A DNA stretch of 64,000 bases from Emticicia aquatica (GCF_923079645.1 NZ_CAKLPY010000001.1:1880001-1944000), one strand, 5' to 3'. Counted from the first letter of the stretch, positions 36,770-46,467 are shown. The notes: generated by a model from the sequence alone, not told the origin. Numbers and translations are program-made.

Positions 36770-37897
36770 ATGCTACTCCAAGAAACAAAAAATATGATTG
36801 ACCAAGATATTAATTTTCTACCAATCAACGGCACAGATTATATCGAATTGTATGTAGGCAATTGCAAACAGGCTGCACATTATTATCAAACAGCTTTTGG
36901 TTTTCAGCCGTTAGCTTATGCAGGTCTTGAAACAGGTCTGCGTGACCGTGAAAGTTATGTGTTGCATCAAGGGAAAATTCGTTTGATTTTGACTTCACCT
37001 CTTCATGGAGGGACAGCGATTGGAAAGCACATTGACCAACATGGTGACGGTGTAAAAGTAGTAGCTCTTTGGGTTGACGATGCACGAGATGCTTACTATG
37101 AAACTATTTCTCGTGGAGCAAAATCATATTTTGAACCAACCATTGAAGAGGATGAATTTGGTAAAGTTGTGCGTTCGGGCATTCATACTTATGGAGATAC
37201 TGTTCATGTTTTTGTGGAAAGGAATGAATACAAAGGAGTTTTTCTGCCAAATTTTAGAGCATGGAAACCAAGTTATCATCCTTCGCCAGTTGGTTTAAAA
37301 TACATTGACCATATCGTAGGAAATGTTGGTTGGAACGGCATGAATGAATGGGTTAATTTTTATGGAAAAATAATGGGATTTAATCAATTAGTAAGTTTTG
37401 ATGACAAAGATATTTCAACCGAATATACAGCTTTGATGAGCAAAGTTATGTCAAATGGAAATGGGCGAATCAAGTTTCCAATTAACGAACCAGCAATTGG
37501 AAAAAAGAAATCCCAAGTAGAAGAATACCTTGGTTTCTATGGTGGTGCAGGTGTGCAGCATTTGGCAGTTGCAACTGATGATATTATCACAACTGTTACA
37601 CATTTGCGGGAACATGGTGTTGAATTTCTGCAAGTTCCCGCTAGTTATTATGCTGAACTAAAGGAAAGAATTGGTGATATTGAGGAAGAAATTGAACAAC
37701 TAAGCCAACTCGGAATTTTGGTTGACCGTGACGAAGAAGGTTATTTACTTCAAATTTTCACCAAACCAATTGAACCAAGACCAACCATGTTTTTTGAAAT
37801 TATTCAGCGAAAAGGAGCAAAATCTTTCGGAAAAGGCAATTTTAAAGCACTTTTTGAAGCAATTGAGCGTGAACAAGTTTTGAGAGGAACGCTATGA
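36770..37897 (+). CDS. hpd: 4-hydroxyphenylpyruvate dioxygenase
   Basis: 375 residues. Converts 4-hydroxyphenylpyruvate to homogentisate with Fe(II). Two VOC domains: N-terminal from YIELYVGNCKQAAHYYQTAFGF, C-terminal from KYIDHIVGNV. The iron ligands are His in YIDHIVGN, His in GVQHLAVATDDI and Glu in MFFEIIQRKG. It overlaps the start of phhA by four bases (ATGA), showing tight coupling. Supplies the substrate of hmgA. Confidence 0.96.
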   Translation: MLLQETKNMIDQDINFLPINGTDYIELYVGNCKQAAHYYQTAFGFQPLAYAGLETGLRDRESYVLHQGKIRLILTSPLHGGTAIGKHIDQHGDGVKVVALWVDDARDAYYETISRGAKSYFEPTIEEDEFGKVVRSGIHTYGDTVHVFVERNEYKGVFLPNFRAWKPSYHPSPVGLKYIDHIVGNVGWNGMNEWVNFYGKIMGFNQLVSFDDKDISTEYTALMSKVMSNGNGRIKFPINEPAIGKKKSQVEEYLGFYGGAGVQHLAVATDDIITTVTHLREHGVEFLQVPASYYAELKERIGDIEEEIEQLSQLGILVDRDEEGYLLQIFTKPIEPRPTMFFEIIQRKGAKSFGKGNFKALFEAIEREQVLRGTL

Positions 37898-38625
37898 AAC
37901 AAAATTATAACTTATATACAACCTCCGACCAAGAAGTTTGGAGACGACTTTTTGAACGACAAATGCAAAAGTTGCCATTCATTGCTAGCGAGGTTTATCT
38001 TGAAGGTATCGAAAAAGCAGGGTTTGTGGCCAATCATATTCCTGATTTTGATAATGAAACAAATCCTCGACTTCAAACACTTACGGGTTGGTCTGTTGTG
38101 GCAGCCGATGGGCTCGTGCCAATCAAAGAGTTTTTTGAACTTTTAGCCGATAAAAAATTCCCAGCATCGACTTGGTTACGTAAAATCGACCAACTTGATT
38201 ATTTGGAGGAACCTGATATGTTTCACGATACTTTTGGTCATATTCCTTTATTGACAAATCAAGATTTTTGTAATTTTTTGGCAGAATTTAGTAAGATTTC
38301 TTTGAAATATATTAATCATGAAGTTGCTGTAAAATTCTTACAAAAACTATATTGGTTCACGGTTGAATTTGGATTAATCAAAGAAAAACAGCTGACAAAA
38401 ATTTATGGCGGAGGCATTATTTCATCAAGCGGAGAAAGTACATATAGTCTTTTCAGCGGTGTTCCAACAAGAGTTCAATATTCGATTGAAGAAATTTTTA
38501 ATACCGAAGTGAAAATTGATGCTTATCAAAAAAAATATTTTATAATTGATTCTTACGACCAATTGTTTCAATCATTGCCAAAATTTGAAGAAATTTTAGA
38601 GCAGCAATTATTAGTGTATCAATAA
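37894..38625 (+). CDS. phhA: Phenylalanine 4-monooxygenase
   Basis: 243 residues, the bacterial monomeric form. Hydroxylates phenylalanine to tyrosine with tetrahydrobiopterin and iron. The iron-binding signature MFHDTFGHIPLL gives both histidines and the Glu is in FTVEFGL. It overlaps hpd by four bases. A tyrosine transaminase is needed between phhA and hpd and is not in the operon. The pterin recycling enzyme is also absent here. Confidence 0.95.
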   Translation: MKQNYNLYTTSDQEVWRRLFERQMQKLPFIASEVYLEGIEKAGFVANHIPDFDNETNPRLQTLTGWSVVAADGLVPIKEFFELLADKKFPASTWLRKIDQLDYLEEPDMFHDTFGHIPLLTNQDFCNFLAEFSKISLKYINHEVAVKFLQKLYWFTVEFGLIKEKQLTKIYGGGIISSSGESTYSLFSGVPTRVQYSIEEIFNTEVKIDAYQKKYFIIDSYDQLFQSLPKFEEILEQQLLVYQ

Positions 38626-38828
38626 TTGAAGGTTTTTTCTACTTTTGTAATATTAATTGTTCTTAGCCAACAGCTATTAGTTATATGATTTAAAATATTG
38701 TTTGGATTTAGTTGTTATTTATACAGTATTCTATTGTTTTTTTAATAAATAACCGAATTCTTTAATTTTTACTCATTGCTAAAAGTCAACCGCCAAAAAC
38801 CTACAAAGTAGATAAAGACTCAAAATAA

Positions 38829-39266
38829 ATGACACACTCAGACAAACGTTCGTACTATTTCAAGATTGATACTACCATCAAAAGGATTCGTAGCTTCATG
38901 CAAAAAGGCCTAACTGATGGCGGAATTGACTTAACTGTTGACCAATGGGTAGTCATTGACCACATCAAGCCCAAGGCTGGAATTAGTCAAAATGATTTGG
39001 CAGTTGATACCGCGAAAGATGCTCCAACAATTACTAGAATTTTGGATTTATTAGTCGAAAAAGGATTAGTTCGCCGCCAAATGGCCGACGATGACCGACG
39101 AAAATTCAATATTTATTTAACCGAAGAAGGTGAAATTTTACATCAAAATGCCTTAGGTGTAATTGGTGAAATTCGTAGAAAATCATGGGGAAACCTTACT
39201 GATGAAGACTATGAGCATCTTGTAAGAATAATGGATAAAATTCACGAAAATGTAAGTGAAAAATAA
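38829..39266 (+). CDS. MarR family transcriptional regulator
   Basis: 145 residues with the MarR winged-helix fold: DQWVVIDHIKPKAGISQNDLAVDTAKDAPTITRILDLLVEKGLVRRQMADDDRRKFNIYLTEEGE. It lies inside the tyrosine operon between phhA and fahA, preceded by 203 bases that may hold a second promoter. It most likely represses the operon through the palindrome at 35460-35475 and is released by an aromatic intermediate. Confidence 0.93.
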   Translation: MTHSDKRSYYFKIDTTIKRIRSFMQKGLTDGGIDLTVDQWVVIDHIKPKAGISQNDLAVDTAKDAPTITRILDLLVEKGLVRRQMADDDRRKFNIYLTEEGEILHQNALGVIGEIRRKSWGNLTDEDYEHLVRIMDKIHENVSEK

Positions 39267-39275
39267 TTGAGTTTA

Positions 39276-39316
39276 TGAATTCAGTTGGAAAAACTGTTTT
39301 TCGTAAACTGAATTCA
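39276..39316 (+). other. Hairpin between marR and fahA
   Basis: TGAATTCAGTT and AACTGAATTCA form an 11-base-pair stem, with a smaller competing CAGTT / AACTG stem inside it. It sits between a regulator and an enzyme gene of one operon, so it may set relative expression by partial termination or by protecting one mRNA end. No T run follows the stem. Confidence 0.45.
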
Positions 39317-39330
39317 AAATATAAAACTGA

Positions 39331-40545
39331 ATGAACACTTGGCTCAAAATAGCATCAAATAGCGATTTTTCAATTTATAATTTGCCTTTTGGCATTTTTA
39401 GTACTTCCAAAAATAAACCTAAAATTGGCACTAGAATTGGAGATTTTGTCATTGATTTGGAACAATTACGCAAACTAGGTTTACTTCAAATTCCACATAA
39501 TATTTTCAATCAATCAAGTCTAAATCCTTTTATTGGTTTGGGTAAAAAACGAACAAATAATGTTCGTTTACAAATTCAAAAATGGCTTTGTGAAGATAAT
39601 TCTCCCTTAAAAAAACATTTTGACCATGTTTTTCATAAAATTGAAAACATCAAAATGCACTTACCTGTTAAGATTGGTGATTACACAGATTTTTATTCGA
39701 GCATCGAACACGCAACCAATGCTGGCAAAATTTTTCGCCCTGATAATCCACTTTTCCCAAACTGGAAACATATACCAATAGCCTATCATGGTCGAGCGAG
39801 TTCAATTGTTATTTCTGGAACGCCTATTCATCGTCCAAAGGGACAATTTAAACCAGCTGATGCTTCAAGTCCTGTTTTTGGGCCAACCAAAGAGATGGAT
39901 TTTGAATTAGAAATTGGAGCAATTATTGGTAAAAACTCTTCACATGGAGAATCAATAAATATCTCAGAATCAGAAGATTATGTGTTTGGACTTGTCCTTT
40001 TCAATGATTGGTCAGCAAGAGATATTCAACGATGGGAAACGCTTCCTTTAGGGCCATTTTTAGGTAAAAACTTTGCTTCTTCCATTTCACCTTGGGTCGT
40101 TACAATGGAATCTCTTTCACCTTTTAGAGTTGAATCACCAACCCAAGACCCCGCTCCATTACCTTATTTAAAAGTAGATGGCAAACGAAACTTTGATATA
40201 AATTTAGAGGTAAAATTGGGAAACAATATTATTTCTGAGACAAATTTCAAGCAAATGTATTGGAGTATTGCTCAACAAATTTCGCATCATACTATCAATG
40301 GTTGTAATCTAAAAATTGGCGATTTATTAGCTTCTGGAACCATAAGTGGCTCAGAACCAAACAGTTATGGCTCAATGCTAGAATTAAGTTGGGGTGGAAA
40401 AAATCCGATTAAATTAAAGAATGGAGAAACCAGAACTTATCTTAAAGACGGCGATGAGGTGATAATAAGCGGATTTTGCAAAAAAAACGAAATCAGGGTT
40501 GGTTTTGGAGAAGTTAGTGGAAGAATTTTGCCTGCAATAAGTTAA
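39331..40545 (+). CDS. fahA: Fumarylacetoacetase
   Basis: 404 residues. Hydrolyses fumarylacetoacetate to fumarate and acetoacetate, the last step of tyrosine breakdown. Landmarks: DFYSSIEHATNAGKIFRP (metal Asp and catalytic His), MDFELEIGAIIGK (two Glu), FNDWSARDIQRWE (metal Asp) and GPFLGKNFASSISPW (Lys). It starts 64 bases after marR. No maleylacetoacetate isomerase gene accompanies it. Confidence 0.95.
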   Translation: MNTWLKIASNSDFSIYNLPFGIFSTSKNKPKIGTRIGDFVIDLEQLRKLGLLQIPHNIFNQSSLNPFIGLGKKRTNNVRLQIQKWLCEDNSPLKKHFDHVFHKIENIKMHLPVKIGDYTDFYSSIEHATNAGKIFRPDNPLFPNWKHIPIAYHGRASSIVISGTPIHRPKGQFKPADASSPVFGPTKEMDFELEIGAIIGKNSSHGESINISESEDYVFGLVLFNDWSARDIQRWETLPLGPFLGKNFASSISPWVVTMESLSPFRVESPTQDPAPLPYLKVDGKRNFDINLEVKLGNNIISETNFKQMYWSIAQQISHHTINGCNLKIGDLLASGTISGSEPNSYGSMLELSWGGKNPIKLKNGETRTYLKDGDEVIISGFCKKNEIRVGFGEVSGRILPAIS

Positions 40546-40555
40546 ATTTTCAACA

Positions 40556-41437
40556 ATGTTAACATTAAATCCTAAAGAATTAGATTCGAGAGTATTTTAC
40601 AGTTATATGACTGGAACGGTTGCACCACGCCCAATTGCTTTTGCAAGTACTGTTGATAAAGTGGGAAATGTTAATTTAAGTCCGTTCAGTTTTTTTAATA
40701 TTATGGGCATTAATCCACCTATTTTAGTTTTTGCACCAAACAATCGTGGCCGAGATGGCTCCAAAAAAGACACCATTTTGAATCTCGAAGAAGTTGGAGA
40801 AGTGGTAATAAATATGGTTGATTTTAGTATGGTTCAACAAATGTCTTTGTCGAGTATTGAGTTTCCAAAAGGCATAAATGAGTTTATAAAATCAGGATTC
40901 ACCGAAGAAAAATCAGTTTTTGTAAAGCCGCCAAGAGTAAAAGAATCTCAAACACAATTTGAGTGTAAAGTGCTCGAAATCAAACAAATTGGAACAATGA
41001 ATTTGGTTATTTGTGAAGTTATTTTAGGACATTTTTCTGATAGAATTATTGGTGAAAATGGAAAAATCGACCAACAAAAAACTGACTGGGTTGCACGAAT
41101 GGGCGAAAATTGGTATGCAAGAGCTGACAAAGTTTCTATGTTTGAAGTAGAAAAACCAACCTCTAAAATCGGCATTGGTTACGATGCTATTCCTGAAAAA
41201 ATTAGGTTTTCTAAAATTCTTAACGGCAATCATTTGGGACAATTAGGTAATGTTGAAACCCTGCCAAATCAAGATCAAATTTTAGCATTTCGAGAAACGC
41301 CTTTCATGCAAGAAATTATCGAACAAGTGCTATATGGTTGTGCTTTTTTAGATAATTTATTACATGCGGCAGCAGCAAAACTACTTGACCAAAACAAAGT
41401 TAAGGAAGCTTGGTTAGTTTTACTTCAATCAAATTAG
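40556..41437 (+). CDS. Flavin reductase-like FMN-binding protein
   Basis: 293 residues. The first 170 form the split-barrel flavin-reductase domain: YSYMTGTVAPRPIAFASTVDKVGNVNLSPFSFFNIMGINPPILVFAP, then a TQFECKVLEIKQIGT strand pair. The C-terminal 90 residues are an added domain. It follows fahA by 10 bases, so it belongs to the tyrosine operon. Its redox partner is not apparent. Confidence 0.85.
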   Translation: MLTLNPKELDSRVFYSYMTGTVAPRPIAFASTVDKVGNVNLSPFSFFNIMGINPPILVFAPNNRGRDGSKKDTILNLEEVGEVVINMVDFSMVQQMSLSSIEFPKGINEFIKSGFTEEKSVFVKPPRVKESQTQFECKVLEIKQIGTMNLVICEVILGHFSDRIIGENGKIDQQKTDWVARMGENWYARADKVSMFEVEKPTSKIGIGYDAIPEKIRFSKILNGNHLGQLGNVETLPNQDQILAFRETPFMQEIIEQVLYGCAFLDNLLHAAAAKLLDQNKVKEAWLVLLQSN

Positions 41438-41466
41438 TTAAAATATTTTATTCATTTAAACTATTT

Positions 41467-41982
41467 TCAATCAGGCGTTGGTCGCCATTTAAATGATTGA
41501 TTATCAATGGCTCGCATGGTACAAAGTATGCCGTCTAAATGGTCATATTCATGTTGGAGCAATTCAGCAATGGCATCTTCTACCATCCAAGATTGACTTT
41601 GCCAATTTTCATCTAAGTACCTAATTGTCAAACCTTTATGTCGTTTAACTTTCACTAATAAATTTGGAAATGACATACAATCATCCCATAATTCAAACGT
41701 TTCTTCGCTCAAATTTTCAAAAACAGGATTAATAATAATAATCGGACGGTCAAGATTTAGGTAAATCAGCCGTTTCATCACTCCCAATTGTGGTGCGGCG
41801 ATGCCTCGTCCAAATTTATATTTTGCCCGAATTTCTTCCATCACATGATGTAAATCTGTTACCCATTCACTAACCATAGGTAATTCATGTTCATAAACAG
41901 GCTCACAAACTTCATATAATCTTGGGTCGCCGAGTTGGAGTAAATCTTTTAAGGTTTTCAATTCGAAATCTATTGATAACAA
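41467..41982 (-). CDS. Peptide deformylase homologue with altered motif II
   Basis: 171 residues from a TTG at 41982; no ATG is available in frame before the conserved LGDPRL. Motif I GRGIAAPQLG (about 58-67) and motif III LQHEYDHLDG (metal His144 and His148, catalytic Glu145) are intact. Motif II reads DDCMSFP instead of EGCLSxP: the metal Cys102 is kept but the surroundings differ. It may be a secondary deformylase or have another substrate. Confidence 0.85.
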   Translation of the reverse strand: MLSIDFELKTLKDLLQLGDPRLYEVCEPVYEHELPMVSEWVTDLHHVMEEIRAKYKFGRGIAAPQLGVMKRLIYLNLDRPIIIINPVFENLSEETFELWDDCMSFPNLLVKVKRHKGLTIRYLDENWQSQSWMVEDAIAELLQHEYDHLDGILCTMRAIDNQSFKWRPTPD

Positions 41983-42071
41983 AGTTCATTTAACAAAAAT
42001 TAACAAACGCAAATAAACTAAAAAATAGCTATATTCGTTTTTTCGGTGCAACAAATTAGCTTTAATCCATC

Positions 42072-43307
42072 ATGAAAAATTTACTTATAATCACCTTCTT
42101 TTTATTTTCTTATTGTGGATTTGGTCAGTTAATCACCAAAATGCCCGAAATTGACGACCAAACAAGTTATGAAACCGATATTACAAAAGTAGAAATTCGG
42201 GATAATTATACCATCATTTCGTTTTCTTATCAAGCAGCAGCAAGAAAAAACAATTCTTATCAATTTCAATTTCCTTACCCAAACGAACGCCAACCTGCCT
42301 CAATTTCGAGTATTTCATTTGAACCAAAAAGTTATTTGAACGGTAATGGAAAACGTTTCAAATATATCAAATCAATTGGAATACCTGAAACCCCCGAAAA
42401 TATGACCGTTAATCCAGGTCAAAAATATCGTTTTACGGTTTATTTTGAAAAACTTGAACCTGGAATTGAAACTTTCAACCTTATCGAAGGCAAAAATAGT
42501 AGTCAAAGTACTTATCAATATTGGAATTTTTATGGCGTTCATATTAATAATCCTCTGGTTAAAAAGGCTACTCCAACCGCACCAAATGATAACGGGGAAA
42601 TTGCTATCACAATTAAAGGAAAACTTTTTGATGCAAAAACCAATAAACCAATTTCGGGTAAAGTTAGCTACCGTTTTGATTATGATGCACAAAAATCAGA
42701 CTCGGTAAAAACCAATAATTTTGGAGAATATTTATTCAAAATTAAACCAGATTCTTATACTTTTATTGCCACAGCCAAAGGTTATGAAGATGGCCAAGAA
42801 AGCATGGACTTTTCAAAATCCACTAAAAATCAGCAATTTTCGCAGAATATTTATCTAAATCCAATTGTTGAAAAACCTATAAAAAAGACAGAAACACCAA
42901 AAATTGAAGAACCAAAAATCGAACCAGTCGAAGTTCTCAAGGAATCGCCAATCACAAAAATTGAAGACAATAAATTTAGGTTAAATAATTTCATTTTTAA
43001 TCTCGGAGAAGCAACTTTCTCGCCTGAATCTACCGACCAAGTTGACGCTCTTTTAAAAATGTTGAAAGAAGACCCAAAAATGAAAATCCGATTAGAAGGA
43101 CATACAGATAATGTGGGAGACCCCGATAAAAACAAACGTTTATCTTTAGAAAGAGCCTATAATGTTCGAGAATATCTAATAAGTAAAGGAGTCGCAGGAA
43201 ACAGAATTCAGTTTAAAGGCTACGGCGATACAAAACCAATTGCCGACAATAATACTGAAGAAGGTCGAAAAATGAACCGTAGAGTTGAGTTTGTGATTTT
43301 AGAGTAA
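42072..43307 (+). CDS. OmpA-family protein with CarboxypepD_reg-like middle domain
   Basis: 411 residues: signal peptide (about 1-19, ending YCGFG), N-terminal beta domain (20-165), a carboxypeptidase-regulatory or PEGA-like domain (about 178-265, KGKLFDAKTNKPISGKVSY), a Pro/Glu/Lys-rich linker (about 270-295) and a C-terminal OmpA domain (about 300-411) with LEGHTDNVGDPDKNKRLSLERA and GYGDTKPIADN. It should anchor to peptidoglycan from the outer membrane. Confidence 0.92.
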   Translation: MKNLLIITFFLFSYCGFGQLITKMPEIDDQTSYETDITKVEIRDNYTIISFSYQAAARKNNSYQFQFPYPNERQPASISSISFEPKSYLNGNGKRFKYIKSIGIPETPENMTVNPGQKYRFTVYFEKLEPGIETFNLIEGKNSSQSTYQYWNFYGVHINNPLVKKATPTAPNDNGEIAITIKGKLFDAKTNKPISGKVSYRFDYDAQKSDSVKTNNFGEYLFKIKPDSYTFIATAKGYEDGQESMDFSKSTKNQQFSQNIYLNPIVEKPIKKTETPKIEEPKIEPVEVLKESPITKIEDNKFRLNNFIFNLGEATFSPESTDQVDALLKMLKEDPKMKIRLEGHTDNVGDPDKNKRLSLERAYNVREYLISKGVAGNRIQFKGYGDTKPIADNNTEEGRKMNRRVEFVILE

Positions 43308-43341
43308 ATGGTTTGTATCAATAATATCTAACACTTTGAGA

Positions 43342-44064
43342 ATGAAACTTTGCGTAGCTCAAACCCGACCAATAAAAGGTGATATTGAAAAAAACATTCA
43401 AAATCACCTTCGATTAATTGAATTAGCTGTGTCAAATCATGTCGAAACAATCATTTTCCCTGAATTATCATTAACTGGCTACGAGCCTACCTTAGCTAAA
43501 GATTTAGCTACCAATCAGCATGATAATCGTTTTGAGATTTTTCAAAAAATAAGTAACTCAAACGCCATTCGCATTGCGGTTGGCATTCCTACAAAATATG
43601 AAGAAAAAATTCATATCAGTTTGGTTATTTTTCAGCCCAATGAAGAGGTTAGGTTATATTCAAAGAAATTTTTACATGCTGACGAAGAACCATTTTTTAC
43701 AAGTGGACAAAGCTTGACAAACTTTATCGGAAATGAAATTGCGTTAGCCATTTGTTATGAATTATCTGTTGCAGCACATATTGAAAAATCATTTAGCGAT
43801 GGAGCTAAAATATACATTGCAAGCGTAGCAAAATCAAAAGATGGCGTTGAAAAAGCTTTTAAAAGTCTATCAGAAATAGCAAAAAAATACGAACTGACTG
43901 TACTAATGTCTAACTGTTTAGGCAAAAATGACGATTTTGTAAGTTCGGGAAACTCTGCAATTTGGAATAATAAAGGTGAATTATTAGCTCATTTGAATGA
44001 TGCTGACGAAGGTATTTTAATTTACGATACAGAAACGAAAATGATAACTGAAATTGTTATTTAG
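43342..44064 (+). CDS. Carbon-nitrogen hydrolase (nitrilase superfamily)
   Basis: 240 residues from ATG at 43342; an in-frame TTG at 43336 adds two residues. The catalytic triad is visible: Glu41 in FPELSLTGYEP, Lys108 in YSKKFLH and Cys138 in AICYELS. Cytoplasmic amidase of unknown substrate. It ends 18 bases before the convergent NAD(P)HX repair gene. Confidence 0.9.
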   Translation: MKLCVAQTRPIKGDIEKNIQNHLRLIELAVSNHVETIIFPELSLTGYEPTLAKDLATNQHDNRFEIFQKISNSNAIRIAVGIPTKYEEKIHISLVIFQPNEEVRLYSKKFLHADEEPFFTSGQSLTNFIGNEIALAICYELSVAAHIEKSFSDGAKIYIASVAKSKDGVEKAFKSLSEIAKKYELTVLMSNCLGKNDDFVSSGNSAIWNNKGELLAHLNDADEGILIYDTETKMITEIVI

Positions 44065-44081
44065 ACAATAATTTCATAAAC

Positions 44082-45605
44082 TTAAAACCGAATATTTTCA
44101 ATAATATCGCTCGCAATCATATTATTCATTCCTCGATTTTGGGCAGCTTTATCACCTGCTAAACCATGTTGATAAACGCCCAAAATCGCAGCTTCTTTTG
44201 GACTATAACCTTGGGCGAGTAATGCCAAAATCATCCCTGTTAACACATCACCGCTACCTGCTTTTGCCATTCCTGCATTTCCTGAAGAATTAAAATGTAT
44301 AGTACCATCAGGCAATGCAATTGCTGTATTTGCTCCTTTCAAACAAACAATAACTCCTTGATTCACAGCAAATTGCGTTAATAACTCTAACTTTTCATAA
44401 TCATCTTTCCAAGATTTATTCAATAGATTTTGAAACTCTTTTGGGTGAGGAGTCAATATTGAATTTTTCGGAATCTTACTCAACGACTCTCGGTTTTCAT
44501 CCATCGACAAATTATTCAGTGCATCTGCATCGATAACCATCGGGATACTCAATTCAGCACAGAGTTCACACAATTGCTCAATACTTTCCTTAATTTTAAT
44601 GTTTACGCCTAATCCTGGTCCAATTCCAACTGCTTGAAATTTATTGGCAATATTTTCAATGTTATATTGAGTCGAAATAAATAAATCAGATTCGCCAGAT
44701 GCAGTTTCCCAGTACATTGCTTCTGGTAAAAGCATTTGCATGATTGCCAAACCCGATGGAATCGAATGTACGGTTAATTTTCCAACGCCAGACCGCATAC
44801 AAGCACGTGCAGAAAGTATGGCCGCTCCCATCATTCCGTAACTTCCCGAAACCAGCAAAGCATGACCAAAAGTGCCTTTATGAGAAAATTTCTTTCGCGG
44901 TTTTATTAATTTTTCGACTTCCAATGGTGTTGAATAAAAAAATTTGGCTGTCACTTTTTCGATAAAATCTTCATTTAATCCAATATCCACAATATGCCAA
45001 TCACCTACAAATTCAGCATTTTGAGGCAGCATAAAAGCTAATTTCGGTATTTGAAAACTAACCGTGTGTGTTGCTTTTATAATGGTATCAGATAAATTAT
45101 TTGATTTATTGGCAAACAATCCAGAGGGAATATCTACCGAAATAATTGGCACTTCGCTCTCATTTAGCTTTTCAACGACCGATTTTAACAAACCTTCCAA
45201 TGAGCGAGACAAACCCGAGCCCAGAAGTGCATCAATTATGACGTCTTTTTTTTCAAAATTAACTATAAACGATTCATTATCAATAATTTTCACTGGAATC
45301 TGTTTTTCCAACCGATAAAGGTTTTGGTCAAAATTCTCCGAAATTTTCTTGGAAAACTTCACAACAAAAACCTCTAAATCATATCCTAAAGGATGAAGCA
45401 TTCGGGCAATCGCCAAGCCATCTCCTCCATTATCGCCAAGTCCACAAAAGATTTTTACTTTATAATTTCCAACCAAATAATTTTCTTTAAACCAAGACAC
45501 AAAAGCACTCGAAGCACGTTCCATCAAATCTATTGAATCGATGGGTTCGTGCAGAATTGTATAAGCATCTGCTTCTCTAATTTCATTCACAAATAAAATT
45601 TTCAT
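44082..45605 (-). CDS. nnr: Bifunctional NAD(P)HX epimerase and dehydratase
   Basis: 507 residues. The N-terminal YjeF_N half (about 1-215) has FCGLGDNGGDGLAIAR and the VDIPSGL epimerase signature. The C-terminal ADP-dependent dehydratase half (about 230-507) has GHALLVSGSYGMMGAA, ILTPHPKEFQNLL and AKAGSGDVLTGMILALLAQG. It repairs damaged hydrated nicotinamide cofactors in the cytoplasm. Normal fused length. Confidence 0.95.
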   Translation of the reverse strand: MKILFVNEIREADAYTILHEPIDSIDLMERASSAFVSWFKENYLVGNYKVKIFCGLGDNGGDGLAIARMLHPLGYDLEVFVVKFSKKISENFDQNLYRLEKQIPVKIIDNESFIVNFEKKDVIIDALLGSGLSRSLEGLLKSVVEKLNESEVPIISVDIPSGLFANKSNNLSDTIIKATHTVSFQIPKLAFMLPQNAEFVGDWHIVDIGLNEDFIEKVTAKFFYSTPLEVEKLIKPRKKFSHKGTFGHALLVSGSYGMMGAAILSARACMRSGVGKLTVHSIPSGLAIMQMLLPEAMYWETASGESDLFISTQYNIENIANKFQAVGIGPGLGVNIKIKESIEQLCELCAELSIPMVIDADALNNLSMDENRESLSKIPKNSILTPHPKEFQNLLNKSWKDDYEKLELLTQFAVNQGVIVCLKGANTAIALPDGTIHFNSSGNAGMAKAGSGDVLTGMILALLAQGYSPKEAAILGVYQHGLAGDKAAQNRGMNNMIASDIIENIRF

Positions 45606-45687
45606 TTATTTTATTTCTTTTAAATCTCGAAAAAACTTTATTTCGTAAACTTCAAACTTATATTTTTACGAAAATTGACTAAAAGCT

Positions 45688-46386
45688 TTGAAAATTAGTG
45701 TTATTATTCCGACTTATAATGAAGCCGAAAATATTGGCTTTTTAATCGAAACTTTGCAAAAGTTTGGAGGAGTAAATTTACACGAAATAATCGTAGTAGA
45801 TTCTCCATTTACTAATGATAATACTTTTGAAATTACTAAAAAATTTGATATATTTTTTGTAAAATCGCCTAAAAGTGGCCGAGCGACGCAAATGAATTTT
45901 GGAGCGACATTGGCAAGTGGGGATGTACTTTACTTTGTTCATGCAGACATAAAAATCCATCCTGATTTTACTTTTGACATTATTTGTTCGATTGAAAATG
46001 GGTACGATTTCGGTTGTTATCGTTATCAGTTTGATTCTTCTAGTTTTTTATTAAAAATCAATGCTTTTTTTACGCGATTTCCTTTCATTTGGTGTAGAGG
46101 TGGCGACCAAACGCTTTTTATTCGTAAAAATGACTTCATAAATGTGGGGCATTTCGATGAAAACCTTCTGATTATGGAAGATTATGAATTTATATTGAGA
46201 GCAAATAAACAATTGAAATTTAAAATTATTCCAAAAAATGTAATTGTGTCTGCCCGTAAATACAAAACAAATTCATATCTTCGGGTTCAAAAAGCAAATT
46301 TTAAATTAATGCGAATGTTTCTTAATGGGAATGCTTCACAGCAAGAAATGGTTGAAACTTATCGTAAAATGTTAGATTACAGATAA
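45688..46386 (+). CDS. Glycosyltransferase of the arsenosugar-associated (TIGR04283-like) family
   Basis: 232 residues. The start is a TTG at 45688; no ATG precedes the conserved SVIIPTYNEAENI. It is a GT2 nucleotide-sugar fold: ISVIIPTYNEAENIGFL near the start, FVHADIKIHPDF as the acidic motif, and WCRGGDQTLFIRK near residue 138. The features match the family named for arsenosugar biosynthesis, but the radical SAM partner is not in the window, so an arsenic role here is inference. Confidence 0.78.
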   Translation: MKISVIIPTYNEAENIGFLIETLQKFGGVNLHEIIVVDSPFTNDNTFEITKKFDIFFVKSPKSGRATQMNFGATLASGDVLYFVHADIKIHPDFTFDIICSIENGYDFGCYRYQFDSSSFLLKINAFFTRFPFIWCRGGDQTLFIRKNDFINVGHFDENLLIMEDYEFILRANKQLKFKIIPKNVIVSARKYKTNSYLRVQKANFKLMRMFLNGNASQQEMVETYRKMLDYR

Positions 46387-46467
46387 TGAAATATGATACA
46401 AATAGGGGTATTTTATAAGCCAAATGTCATAGAGTAAAAGTCATTACAAACCCTATTTACAAATTAT

